Assembly (NCBI GenBank): GCA_026416125.1
Contig: JAOAFT010000014.1
Coordinates: 1 to 59,984, forward strand
Direction of reading: 5' to 3'
DNA: 59,984 nucleotides
Origin: Bacteroidota bacterium
GTDB lineage: Bacteria > Bacteroidota > Ignavibacteria > UBA10030
In this document: positions 18,555 to 27,318 of the stretch, one piece after another
Numbering within the stretch: the first letter of the stretch is position 1
Layout of the letters: the number at the start of each line of letters is the position of its first letter
Program-made: the position numbers and the translations under genes
Notes under the pieces: model-generated
Database searches by the model: none
What the model saw: only the letters and a program-made list of their open reading frames with translations
Told to the model about the DNA's origin: nothing

Positions 18555-19451
18555 TTAAAGTGTGTTGGCTTTTGAAAGGAATTCTTTTTTCCGTTTTAAT
18601 ACTTGCTCTGCACGCCATCGTTCAACAATGAACACATTATCACTCGCCGATGTACGAACGTAGTACCTATTTGACTGCTTATCGAATGCAAACTGGAGCT
18701 GAATACCTGTGTATGAAATTTGCGCTGTTGGTTTTGGAAACATTTTAAGGGTATCTGCAAAATCATCCGTTTGGAAGTTCGATAGTGCACTGAGTACACC
18801 TTGTACTGTGCTTTCGTTCACCTTTTCTTTCCCAAGTACCCAGACACTATCTTCTAACTGGAGTGTAAAAGATGTATCACCGTACTGGTACGTAATGGAT
18901 TTAATATTCTCACGAATTGCAGAGGCAATCGTTTTATCACGCCACTCACGTACATTCCGACGCAATTGAAATTCAGAGATCCCTTCAGCCACATAGACTT
19001 CGGGTGAAGTACCTTTCCGTACATACGTTTGCATATACGATTGTGCCATTTTCCCTACAATGCAATCAACAACTTCCTTCTCCCCTTGCCACATTGTTAC
19101 CCGCGCACCTGAACTATCAACGCGAAAGAGTGCGTGTTTCTCAGGTCTTTCTGAAACAAGCGTTTTCACTACGAGTTCCTTTACCTGGTGAATGAGTTGA
19201 GCAATAGCTTGCTGGTTTGCTTTATATCGAAGTGGTTGAGTAATGTACCACTCGCCTCCTTGTTTCTCAAACAGAATTGCCTGTTGTGTTGAACTTTGAA
19301 CCTGAATCTTGGTAACAGCTGCAGAATCGACTGTGAATAACTGTTCCCCTACATCGGTTTTACTTAGTTCACCAGGTTTTTGCAAAACAAGAAAAGCTAG
19401 AATAAGGAGTACAAGAAAAGTCCCGATAAGTATTGTAAGTTGTCGTTTCAT
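18555..19451 (-). CDS. DUF4340 domain-containing membrane-anchored protein
   Basis: The protein is about 298 residues long from the ATG at 19451, which has GAGGG upstream. A single N-terminal transmembrane segment (about residues 5-22) is followed by a periplasmic domain with the pattern EWYITQPLRYKAN and LFRVDSSGA, typical of DUF4340. Such proteins are usually encoded beside GldG-like ABC transporter subunits, as here, where the gldG-like gene ends 50 bases upstream. The role is unknown beyond association with that transporter. Confidence 0.8.
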   Translation of the reverse strand: MKRQLTILIGTFLVLLILAFLVLQKPGELSKTDVGEQLFTVDSAAVTKIQVQSSTQQAILFEKQGGEWYITQPLRYKANQQAIAQLIHQVKELVVKTLVSERPEKHALFRVDSSGARVTMWQGEKEVVDCIVGKMAQSYMQTYVRKGTSPEVYVAEGISEFQLRRNVREWRDKTIASAIRENIKSITYQYGDTSFTLQLEDSVWVLGKEKVNESTVQGVLSALSNFQTDDFADTLKMFPKPTAQISYTGIQLQFAFDKQSNRYYVRTSASDNVFIVERWRAEQVLKRKKEFLSKANTL

Positions 19452-19501
19452 AGAACCCTCATCGATCAATCCTACACTCATCAATCATAGTTTCTAACCT
19501 T

Positions 19502-21067
19502 TTACACTTGAGTTTCCATTGCTTTCTTCCACGCAACTCGTCTCCGCCATCGCAATAACCCATAGCCTATAACAAGTACAGGCGGAATAAGAAGATTCCC
19601 ATACTTGAGAACTTTCTTCATTGTATCAGAAACTTGCTCAAGTGGTGGTTGGGAAACATCTTTCGAACGGATTGTTATCAACCCTGCGTCGTCTGCAAGG
19701 TAGTCGACAATGTTAACAAAAAACGAGAAATTCCCTTTTGAACTCAAGAATTCATCCTTCATAAAATCACCGTCCCCAACAACAATAATACGTGTGTCCT
19801 TACTCTTTGTAAGTTGTGGAACAAGTGATTTTCCTTGGAAGTAACTCTGAAATGAACCTGAGAGTACAACCGCAAGCGGTATACCATGTTCAGACAACTC
19901 TTGCTGTGTATACCGATGGAATGGATCAAGTACAAAAAATCCACTTTGCCGACCACTGTACTTCGAAGAACGGATAAGGACTTCAGCTGCAATACCTTTG
20001 CGTGTTACACCTGTAGTATCCAGGGAGCTTACAAAAAAGAATATAATACTCTCTAAATCCTTAACCATAGGATTGGTGCGATCCATTGAGCTTGCCATCG
20101 GCAAATATGGGAATGGAATTTGGCTCTGTATTCGGAAAGGACCTTGTTGTTGTATTACACTGATATGGGCACATTGCGCATCGCGTACTAAATCGGCATT
20201 GATCCGCACACCATAGTGTTCCAGTAACGATTCAACTCCAAGTTCTTGTGGTTGTGCAAACCGTTGCTGGAGGGATGCGTTCACTTTATTCAACAAAAAC
20301 GCTACTTTTCCGCCACGCATGATATACTGATCGAGAGCATAGAGGGACGAATCTGAAAATTTTTGTTGTGGCGCTATAATGAGTAATGCTTCAATATCCA
20401 GTGGTACCGTAGCTGTTGATGAACTTAAATTCACTGGTACCAATTCATACTGCTTTGCGAGTTCTTGGTACACACGCTGGAGTGACGATAACTCTGGCTC
20501 TTGATGTCCTGTTGTATACCCTATTCGCTTCTTGATACGTGTAGTTAACCGTTTGATTGTAGAACTTATATCGTACTCTAACGTACTGAGATTTTGAACA
20601 ACAGGAAGAACTTCTTTTTTATCCTCGTAGTAGAACACCAAACCGAGGAACGCTCTCTTCACTTCAAATTTATCCTCTTTAATCACCTGCACTTCAACAG
20701 GAGGTATACCAGCCTGCTGAGCTTCTTGTTCAGCTTTTTCTCCCTCTGGGTTAATAAATTCAAATTGAATATTTCCCTTCCCGTACGCCTTGTACTCATT
20801 CAGGATATCGAGTACTTGCCGACGATTGGCATTATAGGGTGCGGGGAGATCTTCTGTGAAGTAGGCTTTTATAGAAACTTTATCATCTAAATTTCTTACG
20901 AGTGCTTTACTTGCATCGGATAATGTATAGACGCCTGCTTTCGTTAAGTCTAAACGCCAAAAAAGGCGTACCGAAATAAAGTTTAGAACAACAAGAATTC
21001 CAAATATTAGTCCTAGACGAATTAGTGCTTGCGATTTTTTTGTATTCATAGCCTTCTTTTCTCCCAT
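19502..21067 (-). CDS. GldG-like ABC transporter auxiliary subunit
   Basis: The protein is about 521 residues long. A start at 21067 forms TAATG with the permease stop; an ATG at 21073 is also in frame. It has one N-terminal transmembrane segment, then the signature DLTKAGVYTLSDASKALVRNL, an extracytoplasmic ABC_transp_aux domain, and a C-terminal transmembrane segment (about 495-512). It resembles the gliding-motility GldG protein, but the same family occurs in non-gliding bacteria, so a motility role is not implied. It lies in a GldA-F-G-DUF4340 order. Confidence 0.85.
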   Translation of the reverse strand: MGEKKAMNTKKSQALIRLGLIFGILVVLNFISVRLFWRLDLTKAGVYTLSDASKALVRNLDDKVSIKAYFTEDLPAPYNANRRQVLDILNEYKAYGKGNIQFEFINPEGEKAEQEAQQAGIPPVEVQVIKEDKFEVKRAFLGLVFYYEDKKEVLPVVQNLSTLEYDISSTIKRLTTRIKKRIGYTTGHQEPELSSLQRVYQELAKQYELVPVNLSSSTATVPLDIEALLIIAPQQKFSDSSLYALDQYIMRGGKVAFLLNKVNASLQQRFAQPQELGVESLLEHYGVRINADLVRDAQCAHISVIQQQGPFRIQSQIPFPYLPMASSMDRTNPMVKDLESIIFFFVSSLDTTGVTRKGIAAEVLIRSSKYSGRQSGFFVLDPFHRYTQQELSEHGIPLAVVLSGSFQSYFQGKSLVPQLTKSKDTRIIVVGDGDFMKDEFLSSKGNFSFFVNIVDYLADDAGLITIRSKDVSQPPLEQVSDTMKKVLKYGNLLIPPVLVIGYGLLRWRRRVAWKKAMETQV

Positions 21068-21801
21068 TACCATTTCCGACGTTCAAGCATAACAACAGCA
21101 AGGTAGAGTGAAAACCCTAACAATGATAGAAAGTACACTAGATCGCGAGTATCAATGACACCACGTGCAATGCTAGAAAAGTGGTAATCGATCCCAAGAT
21201 ACTCTACAACACTTGTGAGAAATCCTGGCACGAAAATCAAAATTTTATCAAACCAGTAAAGTAACGCCATAATGAGAAATGCAACGATGAACGCAACGAT
21301 CTGATTTTCGGTAAGAGTGGAAGCAAACAACCCAATAGCAACATACACTCCAGCCATTAATAGCAACCCCAGGTATCCACCAATAACAGTACCGTGGTCA
21401 ACGTTCCCTAATAACGCTACTGTGAGGTAGTAGAGCAAGGTTGGCACTAGCGCAATTGCTATGAGAAGCCATGCAGCACAGAACTTTCCAAGAACAATTT
21501 CCCAGTCTTCCAACGGTTTTGTTGTTAAGAGTTCAATCGTCCCGATTTTCTTTTCCTCAGCCATTAACCGCATCGTAATCGCAGGCACTACAAACAAGAA
21601 CACCGACGGTACCCATTCAAAGAAAATCCGTAACGATGCAATATTCAGCAGAAAAAGACTGTTCGTATACACCCACCCGATAATGACAAGGAATACGACA
21701 AGAACAACATATGCCACAGCAGAATTGAAATAAGATCGTAATTCTTTCTGGCATATTGTACGAACATTTGTAAAGCGTGGTAATTGTACATTCCTACTCA
21801 T
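21067..21801 (-). CDS. GldF-like ABC-2 type permease
   Basis: The 244-residue protein has six hydrophobic segments and the ABC-2 permease pattern, including PAITMRLMAEEKKIGTIELL, the conserved cytoplasmic loop that meets the ATPase. It matches GldF-type permeases. AAGGA lies nine bases before the ATG. The gene follows the ATPase gene by 20 bases and its stop overlaps the GldG-like start, so the three form one transporter. The substrate is unknown. Confidence 0.87.
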   Translation of the reverse strand: MSRNVQLPRFTNVRTICQKELRSYFNSAVAYVVLVVFLVIIGWVYTNSLFLLNIASLRIFFEWVPSVFLFVVPAITMRLMAEEKKIGTIELLTTKPLEDWEIVLGKFCAAWLLIAIALVPTLLYYLTVALLGNVDHGTVIGGYLGLLLMAGVYVAIGLFASTLTENQIVAFIVAFLIMALLYWFDKILIFVPGFLTSVVEYLGIDYHFSSIARGVIDTRDLVYFLSLLGFSLYLAVVMLERRKW

Positions 21802-21821
21802 ATGTTTGCTTCCTTCACCTG

Positions 21822-22781
21822 TTATTGTTCCTGTTTTGTAAGCTTGTGGAAGACTTCTTCGAGACTTGTTGTTTTACGAGATAGTTCGATCAAAACCCAC
21901 CCTTCGTGGACACACATGCGGAACAGAGACTCTCGAACATCGACACCTTTCGCAGTACGGACAACGAAACGATGAGTTGCGTTCTCAGCCCCAGTATACT
22001 CAACGGCATCAACAGAAGGTATGGATTGAAGTTTCGGATAAACCTCTGTCATTGGATTTGCGGAAACTGCATCCGGTAGCTTCAATTCTACCGTAACAAC
22101 TTCCGCACCGTGAAATTCTTGTCTTAACTGCTCAAGCGTACCATCAGCAACTATAACTCCTTCGTTGATAATAATTACACGGTCACATGTAGCCTGTACT
22201 TCTGAAAGAATGTGTGTAGAGAGTATCACTGTCTTTGCTCGACCAAGTTGACGAATAAGATTTCGGATTTCAATAATCTGGTTAGGGTCTAGACCACTCG
22301 TCGGTTCATCGAGTATAAGCACATCAGGGTCATGTATCATCGCTTGTGCTAATCCAACACGTTGACGATACCCTTTCGAAAGCTCACCTATGTCCTTGTA
22401 TCGTACACTCCCTAAACCACACACATCAATCATCTCTTTCATCCTGTTCTTTAGTGAGGCTCCATTCATTTGATGAAGTTTCCCGGTATACTCAAGGTAC
22501 TCCATAACATTCATATCAAGGTAGAGTGGGTTGTTTTCTGGGAGGTACCCAATTTTTCTCCGTACCTCAAGTGATTGGGTATGAATGTCATATCCTTCAA
22601 CCTCTACTGACCCTGATGTTGGTGGCATATAACAGGTAATAATCTTCATTGTTGTGGTTTTCCCAGCTCCATTTGGCCCGAGGAAACCGAGAATTTCACC
22701 GGTCTTAACATCGAACGAGATGTTATCAACCGCTTTTTCTGAACCGTAGTATTTCGTTAAATTTCGTACTGCTATCGCCAT
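21822..22781 (-). CDS. GldA-like ABC transporter ATP-binding protein
   Basis: The 319-residue ATPase shows Walker A GPNGAGKT (about 34-41), the signature LSKGYRQRVGLAQAM and Walker B VLILDEPTSGLDP. The C-terminal extension after about residue 220 is typical of GldA and NosF-like subunits. AAGG precedes the ATG. It is the first gene of the long minus-strand run that continues, with short gaps, to the start of the window. The 350 bases upstream are AT-rich and noncoding. Confidence 0.9.
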   Translation of the reverse strand: MAIAVRNLTKYYGSEKAVDNISFDVKTGEILGFLGPNGAGKTTTMKIITCYMPPTSGSVEVEGYDIHTQSLEVRRKIGYLPENNPLYLDMNVMEYLEYTGKLHQMNGASLKNRMKEMIDVCGLGSVRYKDIGELSKGYRQRVGLAQAMIHDPDVLILDEPTSGLDPNQIIEIRNLIRQLGRAKTVILSTHILSEVQATCDRVIIINEGVIVADGTLEQLRQEFHGAEVVTVELKLPDAVSANPMTEVYPKLQSIPSVDAVEYTGAENATHRFVVRTAKGVDVRESLFRMCVHEGWVLIELSRKTTSLEEVFHKLTKQEQ

Positions 22782-22803
22782 ATGCCTTCATCCATTAAAT
22801 TGT

Positions 22804-22833
22804 TGATAGGATTATTCGAAATGCTCTACAATG
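22804..22833 (+). promoter_or_regulatory. Possible sigma-70 promoter upstream of the tRNA region
   Basis: TTGATA at 22804-22809 and TACAAT at 22828-22833 are separated by 18 bases. If used, the transcript would start near 22840 and run through about 230 noncoding bases to the terminator-like hairpin at 23073-23100. The match is good but isolated, in AT-rich sequence where chance matches are common. Confidence 0.3.
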
Positions 22834-23033
22834 TTATTGAAAAAGAAAAATATTTTCAACCTCTTCTTTTTTCTACTACCAACGAACTTAAATTGAAATA
22901 GACAACAATACCAAGCAAAAAGTTCCTGAGCAAAGAATATCAATCTCTATTATGTTTGTTCGACCACATTTTTCAACATGGCTGTTGTCCACAAACAGTT
23001 TTGATTATTCATTAAAGAAATAATGTTTCTACC

Positions 23034-23062
23034 TTGATATTCGATTGAAGTTTTACTATATT
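23034..23062 (+). promoter_or_regulatory. Sigma-70-like promoter for the tRNA-His/tRNA-Glu unit
   Basis: TTGATA at 23034-23039 and TATATT at 23057-23062 are separated by exactly 17 bases. It is the closest strong promoter match upstream of the tRNAs. Transcription would start near 23069, so the hairpin at 23073-23100 would be the first structure in the RNA. Confidence 0.55.
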
Positions 23063-23072
23063 GAACTATCGT

Positions 23073-23110
23073 AAAGCCTGTTATGTATGTAACGGGCTTT
23101 CTTGTTCTTT
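23073..23110 (+). terminator. Terminator-like hairpin just before tRNA-His
   Basis: AAAGCCTGTTA (23073-23083) pairs with TAACGGGCTTT (23090-23100), an 11-bp stem with one T-G pair and a six-base loop, followed by CTTGTTCTTT. It looks like an intrinsic terminator on the plus strand. No plus-strand gene lies upstream, so it ends a noncoding transcript, insulates the tRNAs, or acts as a 5' leader structure. Confidence 0.55.
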
Positions 23111-23127
23111 ATTCAGTACCTTTTTAT

Positions 23128-23202
23128 GGTGGCCGTAGTTCAGTTGGTTAGAACGCCAGGTTGTGGCCCTGGAGGTCGTGGGTTCAACTCCCACCGGTCA
23201 CC
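23128..23202 (+). tRNA. tRNA-His (GTG anticodon)
   Basis: The sequence folds into a cloverleaf: acceptor stem GTGGCCG/CGGTCAC with an extra 5' G (23128) opposite C at the discriminator position, the hallmark of tRNA-His. The D arm has AGTTGGTTA, the anticodon loop holds GTG, and the T arm is GTGGG-TTCAACT-CCCAC. CCA is not encoded. It is followed 17 bases later by tRNA-Glu. Confidence 0.95.
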
Positions 23203-23219
23203 CGTGTGTGAAAGAGTTT

Positions 23220-23292
23220 GCCCCCATCGTCTAGAGGCCTAGGACACGAGCTTTTCAAGCTTGGAACACGAGTTCGAATCTCGTTGGGGGCA
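23220..23292 (+). tRNA. tRNA-Glu (TTC anticodon)
   Basis: The acceptor stem GCCCCCA pairs with TGGGGGC, followed by A as the discriminator base. The anticodon stem CGAGC/GCTTG encloses TTTTCAA, giving anticodon TTC for glutamate codons GAA/GAG. The T arm ACGAG-TTCGAAT-CTCGT is standard. CCA is not encoded. It is probably co-transcribed with the preceding tRNA-His. Confidence 0.95.
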
Positions 23293-23394
23293 CTCATTAA
23301 AGTGTATATTCGTTTTTATCGTTTGAGTATTTGAGTACTAGTTCACAGAATTTCCTTTATTCCCCCGCCCCCTTTAATTAATAAAGAACTTTCT

Positions 23395-24168
23395 TTAATA
23401 AAGTGATCCAAATTGCACTAAAAGCGCAATACCACCAAAATCATATGTGAGTCCGTTATCCATAACTTCAATTCCCCTTGGAAAGTATGCAAAGTAGTAC
23501 CGCACACTTATACCAGTGATAGTGTTCTTACCTACGCTGAAGTATGCTCCAACTCCAAGAAATCCTCCAAGGGTTGTATGCATTTTTCCATACTTTAGAC
23601 TACTAAAGAATTCGGTTTTCTCTGTAACAGGGATATTCCCACCTGACCACGGATCATACACAATGCTTCTTTTTGAATATGGAAAAACATACATCATAGT
23701 TGGCCCAAGCCCTCCATGAAGGAAAGGGCGAAACGAATCGACAATATACTCACGAAACAAACGGTGATAGAGTACGACATGGAGAGGAAACATTAAGAGG
23801 CGGTTTTTTTTTCCAAGCACGTACGTATCACCATAGTAATAGTCGTACTGCTCAACTTCAGTGGGATCTTTGGCTCCTGAAATTGCAAGAGATATACTCC
23901 ATGCCCATTCTTTGTTAATGTCTGACCGGTAAAATCCACCGAGTCCAAAACCATTATCTGAAAGCATGAGATCAATACCCCATCCAGTTGTATACGGTCT
24001 GAATTCACTTGAGCGATCGAATAAGTTTCGACTAGGTGTGAACACGTACGTCGTATCAGGCTGTGATGGCAGTTGTGCAAGAAGGATCGTTGTTGAACTA
24101 TTGAGAAACCATACGACTAGTATCCCACATCGAATGAAGGGATGTTTCATTAGTGCTACCCTTGTCAT
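23395..24168 (-). CDS. Hypothetical outer-membrane beta-barrel protein
   Basis: The 257-residue product has a signal peptide (about 1-31, ending in LLAQ) and a mature part made of alternating aromatic and glycine-rich strands (GLGGFYRSDINKEWAW, LHGGLGPTMMYVF, YGKMHTTLGGFLGVG). It ends in a strand with a terminal aromatic residue (VQFGSLY), as in outer-membrane barrels. The ATG overlaps the stop of the RlmI-like gene as ATGA. No closer family is recognised. Confidence 0.65.
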   Translation of the reverse strand: MTRVALMKHPFIRCGILVVWFLNSSTTILLAQLPSQPDTTYVFTPSRNLFDRSSEFRPYTTGWGIDLMLSDNGFGLGGFYRSDINKEWAWSISLAISGAKDPTEVEQYDYYYGDTYVLGKKNRLLMFPLHVVLYHRLFREYIVDSFRPFLHGGLGPTMMYVFPYSKRSIVYDPWSGGNIPVTEKTEFFSSLKYGKMHTTLGGFLGVGAYFSVGKNTITGISVRYYFAYFPRGIEVMDNGLTYDFGGIALLVQFGSLY

Positions 24169-25334
24169 TGAACAGCAAAAACTGCAAACTTTAAGTACTG
24201 TGTTTCAGGCATTGCAAGAAGTACAGGATGATCAGGTGCCGCTCCATGATACTCAATAAGCTGAAGTGTACGCCCGACCTTTAACGCAGCTTGGTGAACA
24301 ACATCAAGGAACGCTTCCTCTGTAATGTGGTGTGAACACGATGCAGTTGCGAGTATTCCAGGTGACTTTAATACTTTTAAAGCAAAAATATGAAGCTTTT
24401 TGTACCCTCTGAGTGCTGTGGCTACAGTTTTTTTGTTTTTTGTAAACGATGGTGGATCTAGTATGACAACATCGAATGTTACCGCATTTTCAGCTGCTTT
24501 CGAGAGGTACTCAAAAACATCCGAATGAACAAATGTTACATGTTTTGCGTTGTTCATTCGAGCATTCACCTTTGCACGTTCGAGTGTTGACTCTGAAATA
24601 TCAACACCAACGACTTCTGTTGCACCAGCTGCGGCAGCGTGGAGTGCAAACCCACCATCATTGCAGAAACAATCGAGCACTCTACGGTCAGAAACATACC
24701 GCCGAAGCGTACGTCGATTCTCTCGCTGGTCGAGAAACAATCCTGTCTTCTGGCCCCGAAGAACATCGACAACAAATCGTACATCATCTTCACAGTAAAT
24801 TGTTTCTCCAGGTGTTCCCCGCAACACTTTTACCTCTTGTGATAATTGCTCTAGTGTACGGAGCGAAATGTCATTCCGAGCAATAATAGCTTTAGGGTGA
24901 AACAACGAATCCAAGACATCACAAATCATTTGTATACATCGTTCCATTCCTACAGATACAATTTGAAGAACAATGTACTCATTGTATCGATCAACAATAA
25001 GCCCTGGAAGGAAATCACTCTCCCCATGAACCATGCGATACGTTGTGGATGACGGATAGAGTCTTGTACGAAGTTCATTTGCTTGTTCGATTCTTTTTGT
25101 AAAAAAATCATAGGAAATCTGTTCCACCGCTTTCGATAAGAAGCGTACTGCTATCAACGAATGTGGATTGTAGAACCCTATTCCAAGGAACGTATCATCA
25201 TGACGGAGCACTACTACAACATCGCCAGCTGCAGGAACACCGCGAACACTCGCGATTTCATTACTAAATACCCACAAATGCCCTTGAAGTATCCTCTTTT
25301 CTTCATTCTTCTTTAAAACTACCTGCTTCTCCAT
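24165..25334 (-). CDS. RlmI-like class I rRNA methyltransferase (PUA + SAM domains)
   Basis: The protein is about 389 residues long from the ATG at 25334; the longer reading to 25358 is unlikely because a promoter lies there. An N-terminal PUA domain (RILQGHLWVFSNEI) is followed by an RlmI-type middle domain and a SAM-dependent methyltransferase domain with VLDCFCNDGGFALHAAAAG and the catalytic-type motif VILDPPSFTKNKK. Relatives methylate cytosine C5 in 23S rRNA. There is no ribosome-binding site, and the -10 box ends only six bases before the ATG, which suggests a leaderless mRNA. Confidence 0.85.
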   Translation of the reverse strand: MEKQVVLKKNEEKRILQGHLWVFSNEIASVRGVPAAGDVVVVLRHDDTFLGIGFYNPHSLIAVRFLSKAVEQISYDFFTKRIEQANELRTRLYPSSTTYRMVHGESDFLPGLIVDRYNEYIVLQIVSVGMERCIQMICDVLDSLFHPKAIIARNDISLRTLEQLSQEVKVLRGTPGETIYCEDDVRFVVDVLRGQKTGLFLDQRENRRTLRRYVSDRRVLDCFCNDGGFALHAAAAGATEVVGVDISESTLERAKVNARMNNAKHVTFVHSDVFEYLSKAAENAVTFDVVILDPPSFTKNKKTVATALRGYKKLHIFALKVLKSPGILATASCSHHITEEAFLDVVHQAALKVGRTLQLIEYHGAAPDHPVLLAMPETQYLKFAVFAVQ

Positions 25335-25340
25335 ATTATC

Positions 25341-25369
25341 AAAGTAGAGAGTTTTCAAGCTGAAGTCAA
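25341..25369 (-). promoter_or_regulatory. Promoter of the RlmI-like gene (leaderless arrangement)
   Basis: On the minus strand TTGACT (25364-25369) and TACTTT (25341-25346) are separated by 17 bases, and the ATG starts at 25334, only six bases after the -10 box. Transcription would start at or near the A of the ATG. No Shine-Dalgarno sequence is present. Confidence 0.45.
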
Positions 25370-25545
25370 GTAAAAGACATTTACATTACACAACAACTTA
25401 CCCCTCGTATGCTAATTCATGCAAAACCTTTTCATACCTTCTATACGAATAAACAAAACTGCTCAAGATTCCATGGAATAGTTGATAGAATACAGTTCAA
25501 CGACGAACCTTTGCAAGCACCTGAAGTACATTAATGTATCCAACC

Positions 25546-25574
25546 TTGTAACTCACTCCAGCATTCAATATATT
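25546..25574 (+). promoter_or_regulatory. Promoter of the TPR lipoprotein gene (near-leaderless)
   Basis: TTGTAA (25546-25551) and TATATT (25569-25574) are separated by 17 bases. The ATG at 25585 is ten bases after the -10 box, so the leader would be about four bases long. No Shine-Dalgarno sequence precedes the ATG. Confidence 0.5.
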
Positions 25575-25584
25575 GTGTAATGGT

Positions 25585-27318
25585 ATGAGTAATCAACAAA
25601 AAATACCCTTTTTACAAGCAGTTTTCCTATGGACATGTTTGACATGCCTTGGGTGCGCTCCCTCGATTTTACCAACACAAAACGAAAAAAACATTCGTGT
25701 CATTACACATCTGCAAAAACAGCAAAACAGAGAAGAAGCACTGAAACGATTTATCAATGGCGTGGCATACGATGCTAAAGGTCTCTATGCAGAAGCTATT
25801 CTTGAATACCAAGAAGCACTGCAGTACGATACCAACGCTGCAATCTACTATGCCCTCTCACGTGACTATGCTCTTCTTAACAAACCTTCACGTGCTGCTG
25901 AAATGGCTCGAGAAGCTATCCGGTTAGAGCCCCACAATATTACGTACCGTGAAAACCTCGCATCGCTCTACATTGCTACATACCAATTCGACTTAGCAAT
26001 TGCTGAGTATGAGCGAATCCTTACTCTTGACTCAACGTACACAGCAGCATGGTATACCTTAGCTCAACTGTACCAACGCCAGCGACCTTTAAAAGCGCTT
26101 GAACTGTATGAATATATTCTTGAACGCGATGGTGACCAGATCGATATTCTCTTCCAGTGTGCCTCAATTTACCAGTCTCTCGAAAAATACGACAAAGCAC
26201 TCGAATACTATAAACGAATGATCACCATCGATCCGAGCAATAGAGCCCTCAAACGCCAAGTTGCTGAACTTTTCCTTCGTATAAACAATCTAGACGAAGC
26301 AGCAACGATACTCGAACAACTTCTCGAAACGGAGCCAAACGATCCTGAGGTTATTGCAACACTTGCTGATGTACGCTTGCAACAACGACAATTCAAAAAA
26401 GCAATCGACCTTTATAACCGACTTCTCGCAATGAACCTTAACGACTACGAAATTAAACTGCGAATAGCAGTTGGTTTTTTCGGGCTTGCTGAAGAAGATA
26501 CAACTGTATTTTCAAAAGCACATCAACTCTTCAAAGAACTTGAACAGACATCGCAAACCGATTGGCGACCATTGTGGTATCTCGGAGCACTTGCAGCACG
26601 TCAGCGAAATGATTCCCTCGCTCAACTCTACTTTACACGCGTAACCCAACTCGCAGAATGGAATACAGATGCATGGTGGTATCTTGCAACATCATCCTTT
26701 GAACAAGGCAAAAACGGTGAAACACTAGAATTGATTGATCGCGCATTGAAAGCAACATCGAAAGATTACCGTTTCTACTTCCTGAAAGGGCTTGTGTACC
26801 AACGACTGGAAGAGATCGACAAAGCTATTGAACACCTTGAAAAAGCACGAACGCTTAATCCGAAAGATGTTGGGGTTCTAAGTTCACTCGCACTCCTCTA
26901 TGACAATCGTAAGGAATTCAATAAATCCGACAGCCTGTATGAAGAAGCGCTTCGAATCGATCCAAAATCACATCTCGTACTAAACAATTACAGCTACAGT
27001 CTCTGCGAACGAAATCTTCAGCTCGAACGATGTTTGCAAATGGCTCACGAAGCTATTACAGCTGAACCAAACAATGCCGCCTACCTCGATACGTACGGTT
27101 GGATTCTCTACAAACTTGGACGTTATGAAGAAGCTGTTGAATACATTGAACGCGCAATTGCTACCGGAAGCGCGAGCGCTGTTGTTCACGAACACTTAGG
27201 CGATGTATACTTTAAACTAGGGAAACAAGATAAAGCTCTTGAGTGGTGGAAACGTGCCCTTGAACTAACTCCAAAGAATGAAGAACTAAAGAAAAAAATT
27301 GAACGAGGTGCACTGTGA
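25585..27318 (+). CDS. TPR-repeat lipoprotein
   Basis: The protein is about 577 residues long from the ATG at 25585; an upstream in-frame TTG overlaps the promoter. A lipobox CLGC is followed by about a dozen tetratricopeptide repeats covering almost the entire mature protein (for example YAEAILEYQEALQYDT, YDKALEYYKRMITIDPSN, IDKAIEHLEKARTLNPKD). TPR lipoproteins of this kind serve as envelope scaffolds, and the partner is unknown. It is followed by DUF4292 and EnvC-like genes with overlapping stops and starts, a gene order I recall from other Bacteroidota. Confidence 0.87.
   Translation: MSNQQKIPFLQAVFLWTCLTCLGCAPSILPTQNEKNIRVITHLQKQQNREEALKRFINGVAYDAKGLYAEAILEYQEALQYDTNAAIYYALSRDYALLNKPSRAAEMAREAIRLEPHNITYRENLASLYIATYQFDLAIAEYERILTLDSTYTAAWYTLAQLYQRQRPLKALELYEYILERDGDQIDILFQCASIYQSLEKYDKALEYYKRMITIDPSNRALKRQVAELFLRINNLDEAATILEQLLETEPNDPEVIATLADVRLQQRQFKKAIDLYNRLLAMNLNDYEIKLRIAVGFFGLAEEDTTVFSKAHQLFKELEQTSQTDWRPLWYLGALAARQRNDSLAQLYFTRVTQLAEWNTDAWWYLATSSFEQGKNGETLELIDRALKATSKDYRFYFLKGLVYQRLEEIDKAIEHLEKARTLNPKDVGVLSSLALLYDNRKEFNKSDSLYEEALRIDPKSHLVLNNYSYSLCERNLQLERCLQMAHEAITAEPNNAAYLDTYGWILYKLGRYEEAVEYIERAIATGSASAVVHEHLGDVYFKLGKQDKALEWWKRALELTPKNEELKKKIERGAL

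Noticed and set aside
19502-22781. Reading the GldA/F/G-like genes as proof of gliding motility.
   Set aside because: This transporter family also occurs in non-gliding bacteria, and other gliding genes such as gldK-N or sprA are not in the window.
22985-22993. DnaA-box-like TTGTCCACA in the AT-rich gap upstream of the tRNAs (possible origin).
   Set aside because: Only one imperfect box was seen, with no cluster and no dnaA, dnaN or other origin-linked gene nearby.
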